Assembly (NCBI GenBank): GCA_015478945.1
Contig: JABUQX010002590.1
Coordinates: 37,501-101,500, forward strand
DNA: 64,000 nt
Direction of reading: 5' to 3'
Source: Trachelipus rathkii
Taxonomy: Eukaryota; Arthropoda; Malacostraca; Isopoda; Trachelipodidae
Below, one piece after another: positions 1-10,960 of this stretch. The notes below the pieces were generated by a model. It had not been told where the DNA came from and searched no databases. It saw only the letters and a program-made list of their open reading frames with translations. The position numbers were made by a program, and so were the translations under genes. Within the stretch, counting starts at the first letter, position 1, and the number at the start of each line of letters is the position of its first letter.

Positions 1-115
1 ACCTTAGGGTGGCTGAGACATTCATGGAATCTTATCCCCCCGGACCGAGCACTGTCACCACACCCCGACACCCAGAGTAGCCACCAAGCGCACCGCACCT
101 GGTGAGTCAGCCAAC
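1..115 (+). other. Possible 3' end of an exon with splice donor
   Basis: This edge segment is more GC-rich than the following kilobase. It is open for 33 codons in the first frame and ends in CTG|GTGAGT near position 101, a good match to a eukaryotic 5' splice site. A second frame is open to a stop near 78-80. Without the upstream sequence I cannot assign a protein, and a repeat edge is equally possible. Confidence 0.15.
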
Positions 116-970
116 CCTAGTACGATGGTTTTCATTGCCATATTTCTGTTCTAATTTTAATTCTTCAATAACTCAATATGAACAGTGGAATTGAAAAAGA
201 ATAATATTATTATCGCTTCCCTTAATAGCTTTTTTCTTAAATTTCACACCTTTCCATCATCGACATCCTCTTTTGTATCATCTAGTGATATGAAAGTTTT
301 GGTTTTTCTACGTTATTTCGATCGTACCATCAATAGTGGATAAATAACCCTCTTTAGAAGTATATTCATTTTACGTTAGAACACGGCATTACTATTTTTT
401 TTGTACCAGGAGAGAGAATATTCTCAATTGCGAATAATCGCTCAGTCCAAAAAAAGCACAAAACTTTTGTAAGATTAATTTTGCTCAGCAGGAATCGCGA
501 AATAAAAAGACTTCGTAAGGTGCCATATGTGTATGTTTGCGATATAATGTATTTATAAATGTTTTCAAATACAAATGGCATATTTAGTGCTTAAATAGTC
601 TATGAGCGACATTTTGTATGTACTGCATTATTTATTAAAAATTTATGAAAAATTCCTACTGATTTTGAAACCTGGTATTAAAACCCGAGTTCTAATTGCT
701 TTTTACAATCCTTGTAAAAAATAAAAATTGTAACTTAAAACGAAAGATTAATTTTATCAATTGATATTGATTTGGCTCAAACTTTGAAACGTATCGCTAT
801 GTGTTACAGCGCAGTTATAATGTGATTTGGCCTTCTGATTGCATCACGTCAATAAACATCTGAATATTAGTGAAATTTTGTAACATTTTTTTGGGGTACA
901 AATACCCTCACATGAACCTGTCTACTAGGGTACTAAGAAAAGACGTTTTCAATCAAACTTGCTGATACTG
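116..970. other. Unassigned AT-rich DNA
   Basis: No convincing gene, RNA or repeat is visible here. A short minus-strand open frame at 366-581 has no recognisable motif and average AT-rich composition. Confidence 0.5.
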
Positions 971-971
971 C

Positions 972-1046
972 TTCCGTGGCTCAACTGTAGCGGCATACCG
1001 AGGTCGCTCGCGGGTATAGAGTTAAGGTTCGACTCCCTCGACGGAA
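972..1046 (+). repeat. tRNA-derived SINE head or tRNA pseudogene
   Basis: An A-box-like TGGCTCAACTG near 977 is followed by an exact B-box core, GGTTCGACTCC, at 1026-1036. The ends TTCCGT and ACGGAA pair as a six-pair acceptor stem. An ATACC/GGTAT stem sits at the anticodon-arm position, but its loop is too long. The T-stem pairs poorly. A functional tRNA is therefore unlikely, and a tRNA-derived SINE (internal pol III promoter) or pseudogene is more probable. About 130 bp of unassigned sequence follows, which could be the SINE body. Confidence 0.5.
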
Positions 1047-1186
1047 TCTTAAGGTACCAATATAACTGACAGGGCTAGTGCCAGTTGATGTGTGAACCAA
1101 AAACAATAGTTTAGCAAAGCTTTAAACTGAGATATAAGCATCATACCTTCCTTTAATATTTTTTTCTGCTTTCATTCCGCATGAAT

Positions 1187-1323
1187 ATACTAATTATACT
1201 AATTATATATATATAATTACTATGTATATACATATACATAATAATAATATATATATATAGTAATATATTATATATATATACATATAGAATATTATATTAT
1301 GTTTTTAATATATAGTATATATA

Positions 1324-1354
<31 letters not shown>

Positions 1355-1355
1355 C
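1187..1355. repeat. (AT)n microsatellite tract
   Basis: Imperfect AT dinucleotide run abutting the truncated 5' end of the jockey-like element. The element's missing 5' part is lost in or beyond this tract. Confidence 0.9.
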
Positions 1356-2612
1356 CATGCATAAAGCCGGAATGGCAGTCCATCAAGGAGCCATTCTATC
1401 TCCCCCCCCCATCTCTTCAACATACTCACAGCCGACCTACCTGCCCCTCAAACACCAGACACTATAATAATTACATTTGCTGACAATATAACTATCATTA
1501 CACAAAACGTTGTTATACCCACAGCGACCAAACTCACACAAACATATATCCAACAATTGGAAACTTGGCTTACTTTCATCAGGACAGTCTCCCCAGAAAA
1601 ATCCTCAGTAACTATAATCACAACTGACAGACATCAATTCTCCCTCCATCCTCAAATAAAACTAAATAACTCCCTAATCCCACTTAAAAAAAAAAACTCA
1701 AATTCCTTGGTCACACATTTGACAAACACTTTGCTTTATCAAAACATATACATCATATTACTAATTTCGCAAGCAGAAAACTAAACACCTTGGTCTCTCT
1801 CTCTCACAAAACGAATTTATCAACTAACCTCAGCATTACATACAAACACTATATAAGACCCTCTCTTAATTATACATCCCCAGCATGGTACATTGTACCT
1901 TATCACTCTAATATAGAAAAATTACAAAAAAACAAAACGCTGCCATCCAAAACATAACTGGCTGTATAAAATCCACCCCAATTCAATACTTACATGTAAA
2001 CCAAAATCATCCCTATCCCCAACCGCCTAGACATGTTAAGTAGCCAATTTTATTACAACACTCTGGACCCGTCACACCCTTGTCACTACACCCTCCAATA
2101 CTTCGCAAGACAGATTAAAATCACCACCCTCCTCACTGGGTCAATATTACAGTAACATTCTCAGAACCCACCCACCCACCCCAAATAACACCCCTCCAAG
2201 CAAACATATACACACAAGCATATCTCACATAACCGTCAGCCAAACCACCTTATCGATCATCATCTCAACCTGAAATACCAAACTCCTAGAACAGCCTTCC
2301 AGGCAAATCCCAAATAGCACTAGCCAGATTGGGTTCGGGACACCATTCTAAATTGTAATCATACGAACATAGATTTAAAATACAAAACGCTATGTCCCCA
2401 ACATGCCCAAAATGTCATCAAGAATCAGAAACAACCGAGACAATTTCGCTTCTGAGACTTGCCCTACCCATGCAAAACACAAATTAAGTTCCAAGATTTC
2501 CACATGAAGAGACCGTTCGGCGAACGTTTGCGGTGCCTTTGGACGGATTATTCTACGAAATCGATGGCCTGTGCCTTACCTGTCTATTGAAGATGGATGA
2601 TTTAGAAAGAAA
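1356..2612 (+). pseudogene. Decayed jockey-type non-LTR retrotransposon, reverse transcriptase 3' half
   Basis: Translated in pieces across three frames, this matches the order of blocks in the reverse transcriptase and C-terminal part of jockey-clade LINE ORF2. HQGAILSP (1381-1404) is the usual PQGAVLSP block. FADN (1476-1487) stands at the catalytic FADD box with the last Asp changed to Asn. A SSVTIITTDRHQFSLHPQ stretch follows from about 1600, then a LGHTFD-like block after a frameshifting A-run near 1690. NYTSPAWY lies at 1868-1891 and RLDMLSSQFYYNTLDPSH begins near 2022. A C-terminal CPKCHQ zinc-knuckle-like motif lies at 2404-2421. There are several stops and frame breaks, the endonuclease and ORF1 are absent, and the element is dead. 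An AT tract follows the 3' end. The clade (jockey rather than CR1) is recognition from memory. Confidence 0.8.
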
Positions 2613-2783
2613 GTATAATAAATATATATTATATATAGTATATATTATATAAACTATTGTAATAATAATATATTATTATATATATATATTCATATATATA
2701 TATAGATAATTATATACTATTATATATATATATATATATAATACTTATATAATATATAATATATATATATATACTATATTAGC
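2613..2783. repeat. (AT)n microsatellite tract
   Basis: AT-rich simple repeat immediately 3' of the jockey-like fragment, possibly grown from its 3' tail. Confidence 0.85.
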
Positions 2784-3120
2784 AGTAGCAAGAAGATTTG
2801 GTGCAATAATAAGTCAAATTTTGATGAGAGCATTGGCTGTGGCTTGGACCAGAAGAAAAACTTTAACATTTGAATAAGGTACCAGCAGCAACTGTGGGGT
2901 CTGTAGGGTGCTGTATTCCAGGGTGGGGCTTTGTGGCTGCGGCTTTAACTTAGCATTTAAGAGTATGAGGGGGAGGGGTATGGATTTGCGGGGGTGCTTG
3001 TTTCAACTTAGGTATGTCTCTTCTATAAAACTCTGTTTCCGATGTATGATTGTGTCACCCCACTCCACCATTGAAAACCACAATAACTCTGGGGATTCGG
3101 ATGAAGATATAAGATAAGAA
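2784..3120. other. Unassigned, relatively G-rich segment
   Basis: Sits between two AT tracts and is richer in G than its surroundings, with several GGGG runs on the plus strand. An open frame at 2908-3117 shows no family motif. It could be a remnant of the same retroelement cluster, but I cannot align it to anything by eye. Confidence 0.3.
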
Positions 3121-3156
3121 ATGATATATAATATATATATATATATATATAATTAC

Positions 3157-3187
<31 letters not shown>

Positions 3188-3255
3188 CTACATATTATAT
3201 ATATAGTATATAATATATATTATATATTATAATATATATATATTATAATATATTT
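3121..3255. repeat. (AT)n microsatellite tract
   Basis: Almost pure A/T with long TATATA runs. Confidence 0.9.
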
Positions 3256-4077
3256 CAATTTTCCCTTTCTTTCCATCTATGTCCCCACGAGACTTAATTA
3301 ATACATAAAACAACATAATGATCTGATTTTTACATCCTCCAAACCTCTTCACTGATTAAACATGCGTCCATACTTCAACATTTTTTTTTTCCCACAACTC
3401 AAAATCAATCATACTCTTCACTTCGACACCATCGCCTAACCTATCGCTACGCTCGCTACCTACATCAACTTCTTTATATTGATATCGGGTAGTCTTGTGC
3501 TTCGAAGCAACGCATTAACTTACAACACATATACCTCTTCTCCTGTCTCACAGAATAAATCACCTTTCTACATTCGCATTTTTTCAAGCAATCCCAAAGG
3601 CACCTGTTATACCATCCTCCCTTTTCGATTACTTTTCTTCCAACCATTCAAGTCGCCCAAAACAATTTGTCCCAAATATCAATCATATTGTCCCAGAAAG
3701 TCTCACTGTTCTCATATTACCCACAGATTGGGCTACCTGCTACAACTTACTCAACAAATTTAATCATTAAGTATCATAGTACTCCTGCAAGGTCACATAA
3801 AAATTCACATATATAAGAAAATTCATATGGTGCACTTAACCCAATTCCTTCTTCTCCCCTCTCCCTCTCCCTTCCCTCCCTCCCCTCTCATTCCTTTCCA
3901 CTCCAGGAAATACATCATTTCGCTCCCACACCACTCATCATCATCACTTCCTTTCATCTTTGTTTTCAGTCTACATTAACTCAATTCAAATTAACCCTTT
4001 TAAATACTATCCACTTGACCCTCTATCTTTGCGGCGCGATGTTGGAGCTTGTAATGTTATTTTTTTTTGTTAAATAG
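3256..4077. other. Pyrimidine-rich unassigned DNA
   Basis: The plus strand is biased to C and T, including a CT-rich stretch at about 3848-3905. The open frame at 3479-3763 lacks recognisable motifs. A poly-T run followed by AAATAG at 4060-4077 could act as a splice acceptor for the frame described next. Confidence 0.35.
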
Positions 4078-4416
4078 TATATAAATTTTATATTGTCATT
4101 AAATTTAGAAGCATTCGACAACTTTGCTAGTTCTACTACTGAGCGTATTCAAAACCCAGGCAACATTGACATTGCTGTTACTGTTGACTTAGTTGCAGAA
4201 TACGAACATGGTGAATCTGGTACCAATGATTCTGCTGATGGTGCTAAAGAAACAGTGTATGCTACATAAGCTACCGAGTCCAAAGCAACAACTCCTAGTG
4301 TTGCCGGTCTAAACGTTAATCTAGTGAAAAAACGGATTGCTGCTATTTACTGCCCGACTCTGTGGACATCTTATTTTATCGACGTTAAGTTGACTTTCTA
4401 TGTTTTCCATATGTAA
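4078..4416 (+). pseudogene. Interrupted reading frame, unknown protein
   Basis: One frame is open from just after a TTAAATAG (4077), which has a T-run upstream like a 3' splice site, to a stop at 4414-4416. A single in-frame TAA at 4267-4269 splits it into about 63 and 48 codons. The first half is acidic and not AT-driven (for example EAFDNFASSTTERIQNPGN, then HGESGTNDSADG). The second half contains NLVKKRIAAIYCP. The composition looks more like real coding sequence than the surroundings. It could be an exon, a transposase C-terminal tail with a premature stop, or a pseudogene. I do not recognise the family. Confidence 0.3.
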
Positions 4417-5209
4417 ATTCGATAAAAAATCTGATAATAAATAGTAATAAAATTTCCTTCTTGTTTAGCAATGAGCTCTCTTTACTAATCTATTCAAAAT
4501 TGTTCGGTAAACACCCAGCTCTTGCGGTGTGTGTAGCGATTTACTGCCTTTAAGGTATGGTTAATGTTTAATGATGTTATAGAATTACTCCGCTAGCACC
4601 GTGTGTCGGCCGGAGCCGGATACAATTTGATTAGGAGTTTCAGGAAAATGAAATCAGTAGGACCTTTGCTGCTGAGTAATCCAAGACGACTATTAGGCTT
4701 TTACTCTGGGAGCTTGAGTCGTTGGCTAGGGACACCATCCCATTAATGGGCATTGATAATCGAATGACAATAAGCGATTTCGGTCAAGAGAGCAGTGACA
4801 TATGTAAGAATACATATTGAAACGAGACTTTAAGGAGTGAAAGGAGAAGTGTTATAGAAAGGTTAAAATAATTGTATACAATAGAGAACACAACAATAGA
4901 TGATATGTTGAAAATAACAACATCTCAGAAAGGCGTTACCTTTCAGTATCGCTGTAATGAGTTACAGTTTTTAGTAATAATAATAATAATAATTAATTTT
5001 GTTATTATTTATATATATAGATTTATATAAATAAATAATGTGATATTAATATAATGGTATGAGAGAATTAAGAATGTAGTGTGCATACTTCGACTCATAG
5101 GCGCTAGACTATTTAGAAAAGATACATCTCTCATAGCTTGTGCGACTTGAGTGATTATAACGTACTGAAATATAACGCTCGAATTGCACTCAGACTCCTT
5201 CACATTTAT
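4417..5209. other. Unassigned DNA with short TAA/AT tract
   Basis: Contains a TAA/AT simple tract at about 4972-5040 and otherwise unassigned sequence. A minus-strand open frame at 5009-5203 overlaps the simple tract and is not supported. Confidence 0.4.
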
Positions 5210-5640
5210 GGCCTAAACTTCACCCACGCTTGAATATCAAATCGACTCATATTCTCAAGGGTGTGCCCTCGCAGAAGCGCAATATCGGCAGATTTCACTC
5301 GCCTCGGGGGTGACCACCCTCTACGTCTGCCTGAATACAATCGCCATCCGAGCTGGCTGCTCAGGAGAATTTATCCGCACAGGGGAGAATAATCTCTGTA
5401 GCGCGTACACTCGCGTACGGTGGAGTAGCGCTCGCGGCGTTAGTGCGTTGCCAGTACAGTCTCGAGCATTTTCATTAATGCCCGTCCTGTTGGGCTGACT
5501 TACTCGTCTTGCGAGGAAAAACCTGGGTAACGCGGGGTCAGAGACTGTGCTGCGCAGCCTGCGGGTTGGCGGATCGACGTTTCGATCGTGAGTACTCTTC
5601 ATACTGCTCGTAATGGGAGAAGTGCCTAGCTCTACGGTTA
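5210..5640. other. CpG-dense GC-rich island
   Basis: This stretch stands out from its AT-rich surroundings. CG dinucleotides are frequent (for example GCGCGTACACTCGCGTACGG at about 5400) and both strands stay open (plus 5310-5498, minus 5321-5602), as expected where stop codons are rare. It contains a perfect GCTGCGCAGC palindrome near 5549 and a GATCGA-CGTT-TCGATC hairpin at 5572-5587. It could be a promoter-type CpG island, an exon, or part of a transposon or inserted element. No protein family is recognised on either strand. Confidence 0.4.
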
Positions 5641-7844
5641 CTCCTCTTGGGTGGTGATATTTGCTTATCGTAAACTAGGGATAAGGCATAAATAATTAAT
5701 ATCTCGTGTGTTTAGCCACCCTTTCGTATATGCTTGGGTTACGACTGTAGAGTAATGACCTTCATCTCACTATAATAAGGATGATATGTTGCACTCAAAT
5801 ACGTGATGAATCATTTACATGGTACTATTGAGCGGTAGTTCGCTCTAATAGATACTCTGTACTTTCATCATAACAGAGGTTGCCATCATGTATAAGTCAT
5901 CAAATTAGTGGCAATATTTCTCATTAAACTGCTTGAATGGATATAAGCGAAAGTGTGGTAGGCGTGCCACTTCTAATATTTACATTGCGTGGGCTGATAT
6001 CGGTCATTCTCTAAAGTTTTGAAGAGCTCGAAAGTTGCAGGCATGCTAGACCGAGTCGATGAGTATTATAATACGTTTTGAGGACATGCTTAATTAAATA
6101 TATATCGCTATAGTATAGTGAGTGTGCCAGTAGACGTAGTTAAATGCGTTGGTAAGGGTGTTATATCCTCTTGGCCTGTTGAATGGTGTGCAATCTAAAT
6201 GCTTATATCTTGGGTGTATTATAGTTCTTTATATATTCTTTGATACAAAAGTGATGCTAAGTGCCGAGTTTAATAATGTTATGTGGCGCTGCGTTATGTG
6301 CGTCATAGTTGCTTATGTGTCTATTAATAATTGTAGAGTTGCCCTAGTTGCGATATTCTAAAGTGTCTAAATAATGTCTGAATGGTGTTTATGTTCTTTA
6401 TACAGTGTTCTCATATATTAGGTGAACTGCCAATCTATTATCTTTATAGGTGAGGGTGCTTATTAAGTTCTGGTGAGTATGAAAGAGAGATACTAAACTG
6501 TCGCTACAGTTATAGGATAGCTATTCTGGGTAGGTGTATGATTCGTTTTTTCATTGTACTCACCTATGAGTAGCTGTCCCAATCTATTACCTTTATAAAA
6601 CCTAAGGGGTAGACACTCCGATATGAGTTTTAGGTCTTTTCCGTTGCGTGTATCTCAAGTGATAGGAGCGCTAGAAGCACATTCCTTTTTATGCAATTAT
6701 AGTATAAGTTTTCTTCTTCAGTGCACTCTATGTTGGGCAGCTCTAGACCATCTATATCTTGGGCTATTCCTTTTGTACGAGGCGACTCAGATCGCTTATC
6801 TATGGATCCATCTCGTGTATGTTGACTTCTTTCACTCCTTTGGCCATACTCTATTGGCTAACTCTCTTGGCACTATTCGATGCCACTCACTTATTGAGCC
6901 TACTTCTCGAGCGTGGCACATTAGGACTGGCAGTTACATACAGCCAATTATTGTTTACACTCACTTCAGAGTGACAGATATAGCTCAATAGATAAAACAA
7001 TCTTAAACCTTAGAAACAAATAACCACCATATAACAGACTTCTATACCTAGATTGTGAGATTGCGGGAGAATACATTTCAATAAGCGAGTACAAAGTATT
7101 AGACAAGTGGAGTCATAAATAATTGACCCATGATGCTTTTAGAAGCTGATTTTCAGCAGTAGTCGATCGAAGCTGATCGTCTTTGATCGCGTCTTGGATA
7201 GTGATAAAAATATGTTAAAAACAGCTGATTTATATTGTGAGGGAGATCTCGGCACACCTTGTGTTAGAGCTAGACGTCATAAGGTGTAATGCCATAGGGC
7301 ATAGGCGAAAGGAATATATTAGTGTGGTGGTTTTGTGCATAGAGTGTTGAAGTCATAGGTAGCTGTAAAGATCGGACTAAGGTGTTGAGGTATATGATGT
7401 AGAAAGGGTGGCGATGCGCGACTATAGTGATAAGAATATGATTGATTGCTATAAGTGTAACATGCGTCGTTAACGATCAAAAGGAATTAAAGAATAAAAG
7501 AGAAAAACTAAGGAATAACTCTAGTGATAATATAAATTTCAAGGAAGGAAATTAATGTGTGTTACAAGAGTAAAAACGTTAAAGGTTTGTTAGGTTTGCC
7601 TGGAGGTGTAGAGCTCATAATGTGAGTTATAAGCGCGCTGGGTGGATAAGGACTGGTGGGATAAAAAAAGAAATCAAAGCGCACATAGAGGTCTTAGTTC
7701 GATGTTAGATGTCTTGCTCCTCGGAGTCATGAAAGTTAAACGAATGATAAAATATCCCAAAACGTGAATCATAAACTTAAAACTGTGGTCAGCTTATGTC
7801 AGTGCTAAGCTCGCTCTCACGTCAGTGCCCCAAGAGGCGAAACC

Positions 7845-7845
<1 letters not shown>
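5641..7845. other. Unassigned DNA
   Basis: No gene is supported. A short motif (near AATCTATTACCTTTATA) occurs twice, at about 6430 and 6580, suggesting an old local duplication. An A-box-like stretch near 7637 and a TTCGAT near 7700 hint at a SINE ending in the poly-A that follows, but the match is weak. Confidence 0.35.
6623..6991 (+). other. Longest plus-strand open frame in the 5.6-7.8 kb region, probably chance
   Basis: A 122-codon frame beginning MSFRSFPLRVSQVIGALEA. It is hydrophobic and rich in Leu, Tyr, His and Ser, with no clear motif. A second frame is open over the same bases (6759-6974), which argues that low stop density rather than coding explains it. I record it only because it is one of the longest frames in the window. 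Confidence 0.12.

Positions 7846-7846
<1 letters not shown>

Positions 7847-7896
<50 letters not shown>
7847..7896 (+). repeat. Poly-A tract, possible retroposon tail
   Basis: About 50 consecutive A. The preceding bases (GAGGCGAAACCGC) are unlike the flanks, so this may be the tail of a retroposed RNA inserted in plus orientation. No target-site duplication was found by eye. Confidence 0.5.
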
Positions 7897-7900
<4 letters not shown>

Positions 7901-8029
7901 CAACAAAGACTAAAGTAAAAGCTGCAAAATAAACTTCTATTACCAAGTTGCTTTAATTTACTTTAATTAATATGGATCAAAAATATTTAACGGCCCATTT
8001 CGTATCCCGCGACATCTCTTGAAGCAAAT

Positions 8030-8082
8030 GAAGTGAGAGAGAGGAGAGAGAGAGAGATGTGTGTGTGTGCGGGCGCGCACCG
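8030..8082. repeat. Compound GA/GT microsatellite
   Basis: GAGAGA runs pass into GTGTGTGT and then GCGGGCGCGC. The minus-strand open frame across it is an artefact of the repeat. Confidence 0.85.
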
Positions 8083-8159
8083 GCAGTGGAGTAGAGATGT
8101 AGATGAGAGGTGACACGAAGATTGAATCAAGAAAATACGGGCTAAGCACCATAAGGATT

Positions 8160-8350
8160 GAGTGAGGGCACCGAAAAGATGATTAGGATGGGACCGAGAA
8201 AGATTGGACCCGATCGGAGAAAGACCAAAGGAGGAGAGGAAGCCAAAAAGAGAGATGGACAGAGGATGTGTGAGAGCAAAAAAACGAGATAGACCACATG
8301 GTCTCTGCTCTGAATAACACCAAGAATCTACGATCGCTTGCGATCATCAT
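8160..8350 (+). pseudogene. Possible LINE ORF2 C-terminal relic
   Basis: One plus frame reads RPKEERKPKREMDRG near 8225-8270. This vaguely resembles the GRPKRRWMD tail found at the C-terminus of several LINE reverse transcriptases. It is purine-rich and could be coincidental. A perfect hairpin GATCGC-TT-GCGATC lies at 8332-8345. Confidence 0.2.
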
Positions 8351-8560
8351 AAGAGAAAAAGGATAAAATGTAGGGCGGGGGCAATACGTACGGATGGAGC
8401 TTCGCCGTTGTCCAATTCATGGTCTACATAACCTCATTTCTTCGAAGGGTTGCTCATAAAATCATGGTGATTATAGCCGAAAAAATTATGTGATATGATG
8501 CAAAATTATTAGTTAGTATAGTATATATATAGGTGCCTAAAAATAATATCCACGGGGCCA
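8351..8560. other. Unassigned DNA
   Basis: Transition from the purine-rich segment to the degenerate minisatellite. No feature seen. Confidence 0.4.
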
Positions 8561-8579
8561 AATATGACCTCAATATAGG

Positions 8580-9140
8580 ATAAAGACCATAAAGGGTTGT
8601 AGTTATAGCTAGTCGTAAAATATATAAATTATAGTAGGCCTACTCAAAAAATTAGGGTTCTCAAAAATATTAGGTAGTTCGCAAAAAAATTTAAGGTTCT
8701 CTAAAACATTATAAGGGTTCTCTCAAAAAATTTAGTATAGTAGTACTCAATAAAATATATTTAGTGAGTTCTCAAATAAATACCGGGCTCCATAAAAATC
8801 GAATACCTCCAATTTAGGAATGAGACCAAAGGTAGTATATATATTGGTTCTCGTAAAAAAATGGTAAAAGTTCCACAAAAAGGTCTATAGGGCATATATA
8901 GTGATATAATAATATAATGGGGCTCTACAAAAAATAAATAAGTGATCAATAGATCATATACCCAAAAAGGTAGTAATAAGGCCTCATATAATAAAGCGTT
9001 AAATAGTACTCTACTCATAATAATAGTGATAAAGGCCAAAATAAATGAGTCAAGGTCCCTCAAAAAGGTCTCAAGCTCAAAAAAGGTCAAATAAAAGGTA
9101 AAAAAAATTATTAGGGTCTCAAAAAAAGCTACTCATAGAG
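8580..9140. repeat. Degenerate minisatellite, unit near TTAGGGTTCTCAAAAAA
   Basis: A motif of about 17 bp, roughly GGTTCTCAAAAAATTTA, recurs with many substitutions and small indels. It is clearest at 8650-8730, and ever more diverged copies (GTTCTC followed by an A-run) continue to about 9140. The minus-strand frame at 8761-9090 is just the periodic repeat read as protein. Confidence 0.6.
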
Positions 9141-9469
9141 TTTAGGTTCTACTGGGTCAGTAGACCAACACGTCCAAATATTTAAGATCCTCACTACTTA
9201 TCTATCTCAATTGATAGTTTGCCGCTCCTGACTGGATATAACATTCATATAGTGTACATATTCATATATATAAGTGACAAATAAAGATGATGAGTGGAGC
9301 TTACTCAGAAATTTTTAAACTAATTATTTATGAACTTTCAAATGCCATCGACTCGAGTATGGGTGATTTATAAATAAAATATATCAGATAACATTAGTTC
9401 GTCTGTACCTTTGATATTCGATATATCGATAAATAATATCTGAATTTAATATCGGATACACCCTAGATT
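9141..9469. other. Unassigned DNA
   Basis: Moderately AT-rich with no gene. Several ATATCGAT-like palindromic stretches occur near 9415-9480. Confidence 0.4.
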
Positions 9470-10095
9470 ATAATCGATATTATATATATATTAATATTAA
9501 TATATTATATTAATATATAATTATATATAATTAATATATATTAATTATCAATATATAATATATATTAATATATATTATATATATATTATATATATATATT
9601 TATAACTTAATAATATATATTACTATATATATATAGTATATATATAATATATATATATAATATAATATTATATATATATATAATATATATTATATATATT
9701 ATATATAATATTATAATATTAATTATATAATAAATTTCTACTATGTCCCAAATTATATGGTATTGTATATTATATATAAGTTTTTATATATATTTTATTA
9801 ATATATAAAATATTATTATATATATATTAATATATATATATAATATATATATTAATATTATATATTTATTATATAATAATATATAATATTATATATATTA
9901 ATATATATATATTAATTATATATATTAGTAATATAATACGTAATATATTAAATATATAATATATATATAATATTATATACTATAATTAATATATATATAT
10001 TTATATATATAATATATATATATAATATATATATATATTAAATATAATTATTAATTTATATATATAATATTAATATATTATATATAATATATATA

Positions 10096-10134
<39 letters not shown>

Positions 10135-10326
10135 TATATATTATAATATAATTATATTAATATATATATTTATATATATATATTAATATTATATATATAT
10201 ATAATATATTATATATATATAATATTATATATAATATATATATTATATTAATTAATATATTATAATATATAGTATATTAATAATATTATATTATATACTA
10301 TTAATATATATTAATATATATATATG
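9470..10326. repeat. About 850 bp of nearly pure A/T
   Basis: Only A and T for long distances, built from TATATA and ATTAATAT blocks, broken once by a short unique island near 9740-9762. The mixture of AT and TTAA phases differs from a clean (AT)n expansion. Confidence 0.9.
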
Positions 10327-10640
10327 GTTGAATACTATAAAGAAGTTACCCGCATGATATACTTCTCTGATAAACTTAAAGATAGGTATAACAAGAAAAC
10401 TTAGATAATACATATATGGAATCTCAAGCGTTCACATTACTATATATAATATGTATGGATAAATAGTGAAAAAAATTGTTTATTTTTATTATTTTATTTA
10501 TATATCCAATAACTCGATAAGTATACAAAGAAACTAATAATACATATTTAAGAATCAGCTTAGTTAATTGATAATATAGTAATGATAAAATAAAGATTTA
10601 TTAACCTAATAAAGAAGTATAAAAATACTCAGCGGTAAAC
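10327..10640. other. Unassigned AT-rich DNA
   Basis: No feature supported. Confidence 0.4.
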
Positions 10641-10960
10641 CGCAATAACACACTATGATGCTTGAAGGAGTCGGAGCAGACAAGCAACCGGGTACTCTAG
10701 CTCAGGCCTCTCGTCCGAGTAATGATAAGGAACGAACTCGGGAGTGAGTTTGACACTATTCCCCCTCCACTCCTCTGCGTGGCAGCGGACAGACGAAACA
10801 CAAACACAACAACGAACACTTTTGAGAATCAATTTATAAATGCATGGTATTATATATAGCACGGGATATCTACCCTCAGCCCCCTCCTCCGCGGGGGTAT
10901 GGAATCATTCCTCCTCCCTCTGTCCTACACCATCGGGTACGCAGCCCTACTCCTATATAA
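10641..10960. other. GC-richer unassigned island
   Basis: Higher GC than the flanking AT DNA, with C-rich runs near 10880-10920 and an imperfect CCTCCGCGGGGG palindrome. The minus-strand open frame 10653-10862 has no recognisable motif. It may be an exon or repeat fragment. Confidence 0.25.

Noticed and set aside
972..1046. Functional tRNA gene
   Set aside because: The A-box, B-box and acceptor pairing are good, but the T-stem does not pair and the anticodon loop is too long.
5321..5602. Penelope-type element tail, suggested by a GAAACGTCG word on the minus strand
   Set aside because: A single short word match; no GIY-YIG or reverse transcriptase block can be read nearby.
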